Positions 43,420 to 51,849 of a stretch of DNA of 64,000 bases are shown one piece after another (position 1 is the first letter of the stretch; each line of letters starts with the position of its first letter). The notes beneath the pieces were generated by a model, which saw nothing but the letters and a program-made list of their open reading frames with translations, did no database searches and was not told the origin of the DNA. The stretch is from Chlamydia crocodili (GTDB lineage: Bacteria > Chlamydiota > Chlamydiia > Chlamydiales > Chlamydiaceae). The stretch is from assembly GCF_018343815.1 (NCBI RefSeq), contig NZ_CP060791.1, positions 576,113-640,112 of the forward strand, written 5' to 3'. Made by a program: the position numbers and the translations under genes.

Positions 43420-44380
43420 TGCACTGATATGAGTGCTTGTCCCCATCGGATTGTTCAGGAATGGGCCCTTGAAGGCAAGTTTTCTGTCTTTTGGGACAGC
43501 GGTTATAAAAGACGCATCCTGTAGGAGAGGGAGTTTCAGAAGTATTTGTCTGATATGCTTTTAATTTGTGTTCTGCACTGCGATTTTCTGGAAGATCAGG
43601 AAGCTGTGAATTAAGAAGCATTTGTGTGTAAGGATGTTTAGGATTCAAGAAGATATCTTCTGTAGCTCCCGATTCAACAATTTTACCTTTATACATAATG
43701 ATTACTTCTGAGCAAAAAGAGCGAACAACAGCTAAATCATGAGAAATAAACAGATAACTCATCTTCAGCTCTTTTTGCAAATTTGAGAGCATATTTAGGA
43801 TCTGCGCTTGCATCGAAAGATCAAGAGCAGAAACTACCTCATCACATATAATAAGCTTAGGAGCCCCTAATAATGCTCTAGCTATAGACACACGTTGTTG
43901 TTGACCACCGGAGAGTTGATGAGGGTAACGGTAGAAATAATCAGCAGATAACCCTACAAGTTCTAAGGTTTCTCCAATTACAGAATGGAGTTTTTCTTTT
44001 GTAATTATGCGATGATGAATAAGAGCATGGCCTAAGCTGTCAAAAATCGTTTTTCTAGGATTTAAAGAGGCCTTAGGATTTTGGAAAACCATCCGCACAT
44101 AGGAGCGAAGCTTTTTTAAATCATGTTTAGAGTGTAATTTGATAGGAGTATTGTTAAAAGATAAGTAGCCAGAGGTAAGCGATAATAATCCAGAAAGTGC
44201 TAATGCTAATGTTGTTTTTCCCGATCCCGATTCTCCAATTAGACCCACGATCTTCCCTGAAGGTATAGAAAAAGAAACATTGTCAATAGCTCTTGTTGCT
44301 ATTGTCTTTCTTCGAAACCAACTTGAACGCTTATAATAATATTTTTTTAGCTGATTGGCTTGTACTAAAGAATCACTCAT
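43412..44380 (-). CDS. dppF: Oligopeptide/dipeptide ABC transporter ATPase DppF-like
   Basis: A 322-residue ATPase of the Opp/Dpp type. Walker A GESGSGKT (49-56), the signature LSGGQQQRVSIARAL, Walker B LIICDEVVSALDLS and the C-terminal Opp-family cysteine cluster (CVFYNRCPKRQKTC) are visible. It overlaps dppD by 8 bases, so the two ATPases of a heterodimer are co-translated; permease and binding-protein genes are elsewhere. It corresponds to CT689. Confidence 0.92.
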   Translation of the reverse strand: MSDSLVQANQLKKYYYKRSSWFRRKTIATRAIDNVSFSIPSGKIVGLIGESGSGKTTLALALSGLLSLTSGYLSFNNTPIKLHSKHDLKKLRSYVRMVFQNPKASLNPRKTIFDSLGHALIHHRIITKEKLHSVIGETLELVGLSADYFYRYPHQLSGGQQQRVSIARALLGAPKLIICDEVVSALDLSMQAQILNMLSNLQKELKMSYLFISHDLAVVRSFCSEVIIMYKGKIVESGATEDIFLNPKHPYTQMLLNSQLPDLPENRSAEHKLKAYQTNTSETPSPTGCVFYNRCPKRQKTCLQGPIPEQSDGDKHSYQCIL

Positions 44381-45335
44381 ATAGCCAGCACCTTACTTTA
44401 TGCCCTTTGCTTATATTTTGAATTTCAGGAGATTCCATTTTACATTTTCCATAGGCTTTCGAACATCTAGGATAGTAACAACATCCTGAAGGAAGAGCGC
44501 TGTAGTGAGGAGGTTGTCCAGGAATTGCTGTAAATGTGTCAGTTTGCAACGAAGGACGCGAAGCTAGAAGATCTTGAGTGTAGGGATGGGACGGGTTGTG
44601 AAAAATTTCCTTAGCAGAAGCGTACTCTGCCATTCTTCCTGCGTAGAGAACGAGGACCTCATCAGATGTTTCAGCAACAACACCCATGTTATGGGTAATA
44701 ATTAATAAACTCATCCCTAGTTTCTCTTGTAAGCCTTTTAATAGCTGTAAAATCTGGTATTGAACAGAAACATCGAGGGCTGTTGTTGGCTCATCAGCAA
44801 TTAAAATTTCTGGAGAGGAGAGCAAAGCCATAGCAATGGAAACTCTTTGTAGCATTCCTCCGGAGAGTTGATGAGGATAGAGTTTTAAACAAAGTTCAGG
44901 ATTATGAAATCCTGTATCTATAAGAGTTTGGATAATTTTCTCTTTACCCTCTTTATGTGGAAGATGAAGATGCGTGCGGATAAGCTCTTGGAATTGTTGT
45001 TCTATCGTGAAAACGGGATTTAAAGAGGATTGGGGATTTTGGAAAATCATAGAAATTTTCGTTCCGAAAATTGATCTTAAAATTCCTCGTGGAGCTTCTA
45101 ATAAATCTTTTTCATGGAAAAGAATTTTTCCTGATGCAGAAAATAACGGGGAAGGTAATAGCTGCATAAGAGCTTGAGCGGTTACCGATTTTCCCGATCC
45201 TGATTCCCCGATAATCGCTAACGTCCTTCCCTTATGCAAATCAAAGGACAATGACTCAACAATAGGGTAGCGTTCCCGACGTTTATTCAGGCTTACCGAA
45301 AGATCTTTAACCTGTAAGATGGGTGGACGAGTCAT
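44373..45335 (-). CDS. dppD: Oligopeptide/dipeptide ABC transporter ATPase DppD-like
   Basis: A 320-residue partner ATPase. Walker A GESGSGKS (43-50), LSGGMLQRVSIAMALL, Walker B ILIADEPTTALDVS and the cysteine-rich C-terminal motif CCYYPRCSKAYGKC are present. Such Cys clusters are known in Opp/Dpp ATPases and may bind an Fe-S cluster. It is divergently transcribed from the phoU-like gene, 53 bases away. Peptide import fits an amino-acid-requiring parasite. It corresponds to CT690. Confidence 0.92.
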   Translation of the reverse strand: MTRPPILQVKDLSVSLNKRRERYPIVESLSFDLHKGRTLAIIGESGSGKSVTAQALMQLLPSPLFSASGKILFHEKDLLEAPRGILRSIFGTKISMIFQNPQSSLNPVFTIEQQFQELIRTHLHLPHKEGKEKIIQTLIDTGFHNPELCLKLYPHQLSGGMLQRVSIAMALLSSPEILIADEPTTALDVSVQYQILQLLKGLQEKLGMSLLIITHNMGVVAETSDEVLVLYAGRMAEYASAKEIFHNPSHPYTQDLLASRPSLQTDTFTAIPGQPPHYSALPSGCCYYPRCSKAYGKCKMESPEIQNISKGHKVRCWLYE

Positions 45336-45388
45336 AAGTCATTTACAAGATCATTAAAGCACGTTATTATTACTAAAAAGGTATTCTT

Positions 45389-46063
45389 ATGCAAACCCTT
45401 GCTCGTCTGTTCGGACAGTCTCCTTTTGCCCCGCTACAAGCACACTTGGAAGTCGTAGCATTTTGCGTTCAGCAAATGGTGCCAATCTTTACAGCTTTGC
45501 GAGATGGGGATTACAAACAGGTACAAACAATAGCGAAAAGTATTTCTGATAAGGAATATCAGGCAGATTGTATAAAAAATGATATGCGCAATCATCTTCC
45601 TGTAGGCTTATTTATGCCTATATCTCGGGCCGGATTGCTGGAGATTATTTCTATACAAGACAGCATAGCTGATGTTTCCGAAGATGTGGCTATCTTACTT
45701 ACTGTTAGAAAGCTGCGTTTTTATCCAGAATTTGAGAAGATCTTTTTCCAATTCTTACATAAAAGTGTCGAAACTTTTGATCTTACTATGACGGTCATAC
45801 AAGAATTCAATAAATTACTAGAAAGTTCTTTTGGAGGGCGTAAAGCTGATAAAGCGCGTTTTCTAGTAAGTCGCGTGGCGAAAGCAGAACACGAGTGTGA
45901 TGTTATTCAACGAGAAATCATGCAAATATTCTTCTCCGATGAATTTATGATTTCTGAAAAAGAGTTTTATTTATGGCTGCAGGTAATTAAGCGTGCTGCG
46001 GGTATTTCCGATAGTTCGGAAAAACTTGCTCATCGAGTTAACATGACGCTGGAAGAAAAGTAA
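45389..46063 (+). CDS. PhoU-like (DUF47) protein, partner of phosphate permease
   Basis: A 224-residue helical protein of the DUF47/PhoU-like family, with paired acidic ExxxD metal motifs (QTIAKSISDKEYQADCIK and RVAKAEHECDVIQREIM). Genes of this family regularly precede pit-type permeases, as here (6 bases upstream). It is expected to regulate phosphate uptake. It corresponds to CT691. Confidence 0.88.
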   Translation: MQTLARLFGQSPFAPLQAHLEVVAFCVQQMVPIFTALRDGDYKQVQTIAKSISDKEYQADCIKNDMRNHLPVGLFMPISRAGLLEIISIQDSIADVSEDVAILLTVRKLRFYPEFEKIFFQFLHKSVETFDLTMTVIQEFNKLLESSFGGRKADKARFLVSRVAKAEHECDVIQREIMQIFFSDEFMISEKEFYLWLQVIKRAAGISDSSEKLAHRVNMTLEEK

Positions 46064-46069
46064 TATTTC

Positions 46070-47350
46070 ATGCTTGCCCTACTCATTTTTGTTCTCTTAT
46101 GTGGTTTTTATACCTCTTGGAATATAGGAGCTAATGACGTTGCTAATGCTGTTGGCCCTAGTGTCGGATCCGGAGTATTAACATTACGTCAGGCTGTAAT
46201 CATTGCCGCTATTTTTGAATTTTTAGGGGCATTGTTCCTCGGAGATCGTGTTGCAGGAACTATAGAAAGTCGTATAGTCTCTGTTTCAGATCCATTAATA
46301 GCTTCTGGAGATTACGTTTATGGCATGACAGGAGCTTTGTTAGCGACTGGAGTATGGCTACAACTAGCATCGTATTTTGGATGGCCGGTCTCTACAACCC
46401 ATTCTATAGTCGGTGCCGTGATTGGCTTTGGTCTTGTTCTTGGTAAAGGAACAGTTATTTATTGGGGATCCGTAGGAGCAATTTTAATCAGTTGGGTAAT
46501 CTCTCCATTAATGGGAGGATGCATCGCCTATTTGATCTTTTCTTTTATACGTCGAAATATTCTCTATAAAAACGATCCTGTAGGTGCGATGATCCGCATA
46601 GCACCATTTCTTGCAGCTTTTGTGATAATTATTTTAGGAATAATTATTGTTTGTGGCGGCGTAGTTACACGTTTAGTGCCTCTGCCCTGGGCTTTATTGT
46701 TAGTTTGCCTTGTAGGGGGATTTGCCTATGCCGTCATGTTTAAATATGTGCATACACCACATTGCTCCTTTATTTGTAGTTCACCAAAATCAGGAAGTTT
46801 ACTTTGTCGTTTAAAAACATGCGGGGGAAACTATGGAAGGAAATACCTGATTGTAGAGAGAATTTTTGCTTATTTGCAAATCATCATTGCCTGTTTTATG
46901 GCTTTTGCTCACGGATCTAACGATGTGGCCAATGCCATTGCTCCTGTAGCTGGGGTTTTGCGACAAGCGTATCCCCAAGTATATTCTTCTTATACACTGA
47001 TAGGACTTATGGCTTTTGGTGGCGTTGGATTAATTATAGGGTTATCTGTTTGGGGATGGCGAGTGATTGAAACTGTAGGCTGTAAGATTACCGAACTTAC
47101 TCCTTCGCGGGGATTTTCTGTAGGTTTAAGTGCTGCTGTTACAATTGCTTTGGCATCAGCTATGGGCTTGCCTATATCTACAACTCATGTAGTTGTTGGT
47201 GCTGTCTTAGGGATAGGTCTTGCTCGTGGTATCCACGCTATTAATTTAAATATTATCAAAGACATTATCATGTCGTGGTTTATCACTCTTCCTGCAGGAG
47301 CGATACTCTCTATTCTATTTTTCTTTGCTTTAAGAGCGCTCTTCCAGTAA
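46070..47350 (+). CDS. pit: Low-affinity inorganic phosphate permease (Pit family)
   Basis: A 426-residue integral membrane protein with about ten hydrophobic segments and the two Pit signatures: GANDVANAVGPSVGSG near the N-terminus and GSNDVANAIAPVAG in the second half. Both repeats contain the Asn-Asp motif that binds phosphate with cation coupling. It is co-transcribed with the PhoU-like gene, and pgk follows after 37 bases. It corresponds to CT692. Confidence 0.94.
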   Translation: MLALLIFVLLCGFYTSWNIGANDVANAVGPSVGSGVLTLRQAVIIAAIFEFLGALFLGDRVAGTIESRIVSVSDPLIASGDYVYGMTGALLATGVWLQLASYFGWPVSTTHSIVGAVIGFGLVLGKGTVIYWGSVGAILISWVISPLMGGCIAYLIFSFIRRNILYKNDPVGAMIRIAPFLAAFVIIILGIIIVCGGVVTRLVPLPWALLLVCLVGGFAYAVMFKYVHTPHCSFICSSPKSGSLLCRLKTCGGNYGRKYLIVERIFAYLQIIIACFMAFAHGSNDVANAIAPVAGVLRQAYPQVYSSYTLIGLMAFGGVGLIIGLSVWGWRVIETVGCKITELTPSRGFSVGLSAAVTIALASAMGLPISTTHVVVGAVLGIGLARGIHAINLNIIKDIIMSWFITLPAGAILSILFFFALRALFQ

Positions 47351-47387
47351 AAATAGGGAAATCATCTTAGATAATTTCTCAAGGTAT

Positions 47388-48599
47388 ATGGATAGATTGA
47401 CAGTCAGGGACCTTTCCCCAGAAGAAAAAAAGGTTTTAGTTCGTGTAGATTTTAATGTTCCTATAAAAGATGGGAAGATTCTTGATGATATTCGCATTCG
47501 TAGCGCTATGCCAACAATCAACTATCTTTTGCAGAAACGCGCTGCTGTAATTTTAATGAGTCACTTAGGCCGTCCTAAAGGAACTGGTTTTGAAGAGAAG
47601 TACTCTCTTCAACCTGTTGTTGAGGTTTTAGAAGGTTATTTAGGACATCATGTGCCTTTAGCTCCCGATTGTATCGGAGAAGTTGCTCGTCAGGCAGTAG
47701 CGCAGCTGTCTCCTGGACGGGTATTACTACTAGAGAACCTCCGCTTCCACAGAGGGGAAGAACATCCTGAAGAAGATCCTACATTTGCTGCTGAACTTTC
47801 CTCTTATGGAGACTTTTATGTAAACGATGCTTTTGGCACTTCTCATAGAAAGCATGCCTCTGTGTATACGGTTCCCCAAGCATTTCCCGAGAAATCTGCT
47901 GCGGGTCTTCTTATGGAAAAAGAACTCGAATTTTTAGGCCAGCATCTGCTCCTTGCTCCTAAACGACCATTTACTGCGATCCTTGGTGGGTCTAAAGTAT
48001 CTTCAAAAATAGGAGTAATAGAAGCCTTACTGTCGCAAGTAGATAATTTACTTTTAGCAGGAGGCATGGGGTTCACCTTCTTAAAAGCATTAGGAAAATC
48101 CGTAGGGAATTCCTTAGTTGAAGAATCGGGAATAGAACTTGCTCGTCGTGTTTTGAAACTTGCTCAGCAACGTAATGTGCGTATTGTTCTTCCTATAGAT
48201 GTGAAGGTCGCAAAGACCTGCGAACCTGGGGTGACATGGTCAGAAATGTCTATAGATCAAGGTATTCCTTCGGATCTTGAAGGTTTAGATATTGGAACTA
48301 AGACTATTCAGGAGTTTTGTAAAATCATCGATGTTTCAGCAACAGTATTTTGGAATGGTCCCGTCGGTGTTTATGAAGTTCCTCCTTTCGATCAAGGTTC
48401 TATGTCTATTGCTAATTGCCTAGCACGACATTCTTCCGCAACTACTGTGGTTGGTGGTGGTGATGCTGCAGCAGTTGTTGCTTTAGCTGGATGTACTTCT
48501 CAAGTCTCACATGTATCGACGGGTGGAGGAGCTTCTTTAGAATTTTTAGAAAAAGGGTTTCTGCCGGGAACAGAGGTTCTATCTCCAGAGCAAGATTAA
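47388..48599 (+). CDS. pgk: Phosphoglycerate kinase
   Basis: The 403-residue glycolytic enzyme producing ATP from 1,3-bisphosphoglycerate. VLVRVDFNVPI, SHLGRPKG, LLLENLRFHRGEE, ILGGSKVSSK, and FWNGPVGVYE with GGGDAA at the C-terminal nucleotide site are visible. The sequence is full length. It corresponds to CT693 and marks the left border of the effector block that follows. Confidence 0.97.
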   Translation: MDRLTVRDLSPEEKKVLVRVDFNVPIKDGKILDDIRIRSAMPTINYLLQKRAAVILMSHLGRPKGTGFEEKYSLQPVVEVLEGYLGHHVPLAPDCIGEVARQAVAQLSPGRVLLLENLRFHRGEEHPEEDPTFAAELSSYGDFYVNDAFGTSHRKHASVYTVPQAFPEKSAAGLLMEKELEFLGQHLLLAPKRPFTAILGGSKVSSKIGVIEALLSQVDNLLLAGGMGFTFLKALGKSVGNSLVEESGIELARRVLKLAQQRNVRIVLPIDVKVAKTCEPGVTWSEMSIDQGIPSDLEGLDIGTKTIQEFCKIIDVSATVFWNGPVGVYEVPPFDQGSMSIANCLARHSSATTVVGGGDAAAVVALAGCTSQVSHVSTGGGASLEFLEKGFLPGTEVLSPEQD

Positions 48600-49046
48600 A
48601 ATTCCTAAAGCTACTCTGTAAAAGGTGCTATATAGCGCCTTTATATCTAGGCACTAATGTCGTATTTCACGTCTTTTCTTTTGCATTCTTGTAATTAAGA
48701 TTTCCTTATAAGCACTTTTCATAAAATTAATAATTTTTTTGTTTCATTTAAAATATTCTTATTTAATTCCTAGTTTGAAACAGAAAACTATTTCTTAACC
48801 CCTTCATTTATAACAGTTAAGCAAATTCAGAAGTGCTTTCGTTAATCTAACGTTCCACCCATCTTTATCTAATTTAAAAAGCGTATTTTCAATGAGATAC
48901 GCTTTACTTGTTTATTAATTCTTATATTTTCAATTTCTTTCATTTTTGTAATTAAATTGTGCTGTTTTAGTTTTATTTTTGAATAAAAAGTGTGCGGCTA
49001 AATCAAATTTAATTTTAAAATTAAAATATAAAAATGGAGAAAAACT
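48600..49046. other. AT-rich region between pgk and the effector block
   Basis: These 447 bases hold no gene. A hairpin, AAAGGTGC/GCGCCTTT (48621-48642), probably ends pgk. A 9-bp stem, AAAGCGTAT/ATACGCTTT, is at 48878-48905, and a small CGTTA/TAACG hairpin at 48840-48852. An 18-base perfect palindrome of A and T only (49008-49025) lies 22 bases before the next ATG. No clear promoter hexamers were found. Confidence 0.55.
48621..48642 (+). terminator. Probable pgk terminator
   Basis: AAAGGTGC and GCGCCTTT form an 8-bp stem (one G-U pair) with loop TATATA, 21 bases after the pgk stop. The downstream DNA is T-rich but without a clean run. Confidence 0.5.
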
Positions 49047-50498
49047 ATGGGAATTAATCCAAGCGGTCGCGGAAATAATAATGATCTATGGATTTCAGGC
49101 GCTCATGATCAACATCCAGATGTCCAGGATGCTGGAGGTCCTTCTGGAGCAGTGGGTCCCCATAGAGTTTCCACACAAAATAATACCTCAGAAACTCCCA
49201 GTTTCTTATCAAGAATCAGCGCTGCTGTAAGTAGTTTCTTCTCCAATATATTTGGTAGAAGTTCTTCTTCACGAACAAGTTCTCGAGCTTCCTCTCCGCA
49301 GCAAACTCCATCTAGTAGTCGTAGATCCTCAAATGCATCGGATATGGAAGTTGGGGGCGCAGGATCAGATACAGGTAGTATAAAATCTACAGGTAGTACG
49401 GGCTCTAGCGATAGTGCAAGATCGATAGAGGGTGCTGCTCGAGGATTACAAAAGAAAGGTTACACTCCAGGAGTTAAAGTGGACTCACCAACAGTCCCTC
49501 GTAGGGGCGGAGTTCAACGTCCGAATACACCGCCACCACCGCCTCCTTCTTCTCCATCAACAAGTGGTATAAGACCTGTACGCGCTGCTCCACCTCCACC
49601 AACTACAGCAGGTACATCGCCATCCCCATCAACAAGTGGAACTGGATCTACAAAACGTAAGGCTCCTCAGCCTCCAGAAGCTCCTAATAAACGTCAAAGA
49701 ACACGTCGTGACAGTATATCCTCTATTTCTAGTGCAGACTCTACAGTGAGTACGGACTCGAGTGTTGCTGAGTCGCGATCAATAGCAGATAGATTAAAAG
49801 CAGAATTAGAAATTCATAATACAACAAAACAAGCGCAGTTAGATTCTCTATCTACTCAGGTTAAAAATCGTTGGATAGAACGCGAAATAGACGAACCTAT
49901 GGCTTACGGGCTTTCCTGTATGCAGACATTAACAGCTAGATTAGGTCAGGCACGTTTGGAAGCTCAGAAAGAATTGCGTGTATTGCGACCTGGAATCAAT
50001 GAAGCTCCATTAAAGGCTGCTATTTCTCAGTCTCGATCTATATGGGATCTTGGAGAAAAAGAACAAAAACAGGATGGAGAATCTGTGCTTCTTCAAGTTC
50101 TGATACGTATGGGGCTAGAGGGGAGCTTATTAAGTCCTGAAGTTGACTACGTTGATTATGTAGATCAGCTTGTTGAGGAATATGGAGATACTTCTGAAGG
50201 TTACAATTGGCAACCTACATTGCAATCTCTTGCTCAGGATTTAAACGGAATAAGAAATTCCAACCCTAATGGTATGAAGAAATTCTGGTCTTCATTTGCT
50301 GGAAAAGGAGAGGTTACTGTCAGAAGTTTAACCAATAAGTTTATGGCTGCGAATACAGGAAAATATGATCCTTCTTCAGTTAAAGTAGACGTTCGTTGGA
50401 ACCGTGGTGCTTTAGATTTAATGAAGTCTTTAAGTCCTGAAGTCTATGTAAAAACAGTTTCGATCATGGCTATAGATGCCTTTACTTTACGAGAATAG
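49047..50498 (+). CDS. Probable T3S effector at the TmeA/SINC locus, with NLS-like and polyproline segments
   Basis: A 483-residue protein. Order: a Gly/Asn/His-rich start; a predicted amphipathic helix (residues 53-71, FLSRISAAVSSFFSNIFGR); a Ser/Gly/Thr-rich disordered region (72-150); a proline-rich part with six consecutive Pro (about 162) and PSTSG twice; a bipartite basic motif KRKAPQPP...KRQRTRR (about 203-221) like a nuclear localisation signal; then a helical C-terminal half. No enzyme motif. SD GGAG before the ATG. It lies after pgk, where C. trachomatis has CT694 (TmeA); in C. psittaci I recall the nuclear-envelope effector SINC from this area. SINC orthology is likely but not proved. 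Confidence 0.65.
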   Translation: MGINPSGRGNNNDLWISGAHDQHPDVQDAGGPSGAVGPHRVSTQNNTSETPSFLSRISAAVSSFFSNIFGRSSSSRTSSRASSPQQTPSSSRRSSNASDMEVGGAGSDTGSIKSTGSTGSSDSARSIEGAARGLQKKGYTPGVKVDSPTVPRRGGVQRPNTPPPPPPSSPSTSGIRPVRAAPPPPTTAGTSPSPSTSGTGSTKRKAPQPPEAPNKRQRTRRDSISSISSADSTVSTDSSVAESRSIADRLKAELEIHNTTKQAQLDSLSTQVKNRWIEREIDEPMAYGLSCMQTLTARLGQARLEAQKELRVLRPGINEAPLKAAISQSRSIWDLGEKEQKQDGESVLLQVLIRMGLEGSLLSPEVDYVDYVDQLVEEYGDTSEGYNWQPTLQSLAQDLNGIRNSNPNGMKKFWSSFAGKGEVTVRSLTNKFMAANTGKYDPSSVKVDVRWNRGALDLMKSLSPEVYVKTVSIMAIDAFTLRE

Positions 50499-50517
50499 GA
50501 TTTAGAGAAGATTAGTT

Positions 50518-51762
50518 ATGGGATCGCCAATTTCAGGTGGTGGAGGCGCTGAGCCTCCATGGAAAGATCTATTTACAGAAAAGGATTCTTCGATAGAGGG
50601 CGAAGGTGAGGATGTTGATTTAGAAGATCGTATTTCTGATCATGTTGGCTCTATTTTGGATGAACAACAGGCAGAGCATGGGATTCCTGAAACTAATGCT
50701 TCCGAGGGAATGAATAGCGATCTTCAAGGTAGAATACATTCAGAACCACAAGAAGGTTTCTTTAAAAATATACTTACTAGGATTCGTAACGCAGTCCATA
50801 GATTATGGTATAACAGATTAGGATCTCCTCGTTTTGTAAGACGCGAGAACTTTTCTAGAAGTTATGCAGATCTTTTTACAGACACAGATCTACCCGCAAC
50901 AACTGTTGCTGAAGCTAAAGCAGCCCCAGCAGCCACAGTAGGATGTTGCGCATCTATAAGACAATTCTTTGTAAAAGCGTTTAGAAAAATGTGTTGTTGC
51001 ATTGCTAGAAGATGCGCAGAGTCTTCTATAGATTTTTGTGGTGCAGATCCTGAAGGCCCTGAGGGTACTATGGCACTCGCGTTAATGCTACGCATGGCGT
51101 GCAAATGGTCTTCGCAAAAAGAATTTCTTTATAAATCGCAAAACAAGGGGATAGATGCCTTTATAGCTATGGGAACAGCTCCCATTGCAAGTACTGTAGA
51201 AGCAACAGCTGTCTTAACATCTTTTGAAGATATTCTAAAAGGAGAGAGAGTGCAAGATCCTGTAGCAACAGTTCGGGGTATCACAAAACTTTCTTCTTTC
51301 GCTTATGATGAAACAATTAACTGTAGTGGAGCTATAAAAACTCTCCAAGAAGCTGATACTGATTACGATTACACACTTATATTAGATTTAGCCACGCGGC
51401 TTGATAATCTCGCGAATAAGGGATATGAAGAAGCTACTATAGTTAGACAGATTCTCTCATCTTTGCGTTATACACATACAAGTTTGATGGGAGAATATCT
51501 CAATTTATGGGGAGATGAATCTTCTCGAACAAGTCAGCAAATCCCTATAAATTATGATTTAGTAGTGACTATTGTTGAAAATAACTTACCCTCTTTAGAA
51601 GAATCGTATCGTGATAATCGTGAGCAATATGAAAAAAAACTTAATGATATAATACGGGAATTTTTCTTTTCCTATGAGACGAGAGCATCTAGGTTAAGAA
51701 GATTGTATCAAGGCAATATAGAAAATCCTCAAGATATAGTAGATGAAGATAGAGGACAATAA
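50518..51762 (+). CDS. Probable T3S effector, CT695/TmeB-position protein
   Basis: A 414-residue protein. A Gly-rich, acidic N-terminus; an amphipathic basic helix (residues 81-101, FFKNILTRIRNAVHRLWYNRL); two copies of a DLFTxxD motif (17-23 and 118-124); a cysteine-rich basic segment (VGCCASIRQFFVKAFRKMCC and following, 141-166), then a long helical domain. No signal peptide. It lies 19 bases after the previous gene, so they share a transcript. Position suggests CT695 (TmeB). The helix could be a membrane-localisation domain like that of TmeA/TmeB. Function otherwise unknown. Confidence 0.6.
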   Translation: MGSPISGGGGAEPPWKDLFTEKDSSIEGEGEDVDLEDRISDHVGSILDEQQAEHGIPETNASEGMNSDLQGRIHSEPQEGFFKNILTRIRNAVHRLWYNRLGSPRFVRRENFSRSYADLFTDTDLPATTVAEAKAAPAATVGCCASIRQFFVKAFRKMCCCIARRCAESSIDFCGADPEGPEGTMALALMLRMACKWSSQKEFLYKSQNKGIDAFIAMGTAPIASTVEATAVLTSFEDILKGERVQDPVATVRGITKLSSFAYDETINCSGAIKTLQEADTDYDYTLILDLATRLDNLANKGYEEATIVRQILSSLRYTHTSLMGEYLNLWGDESSRTSQQIPINYDLVVTIVENNLPSLEESYRDNREQYEKKLNDIIREFFFSYETRASRLRRLYQGNIENPQDIVDEDRGQ

Positions 51763-51849
51763 ACCTGGTATTTTTAGAAATAAAAATAATGCAATAATAT
51801 TTCCTCTAAAGAATAAGCAAAAAGAAAACGATACGGCCGTATTCTTCCC

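Noticed and set aside
48491..48694. 67-codon frame at the end of pgk
   Set aside because: Mostly out-of-frame pgk sequence plus the terminator hairpin.
48979..49230. 83-codon frame overlapping the start of the SINC-like gene
   Set aside because: Different frame over the palindrome and the start of a better supported gene; no SD.
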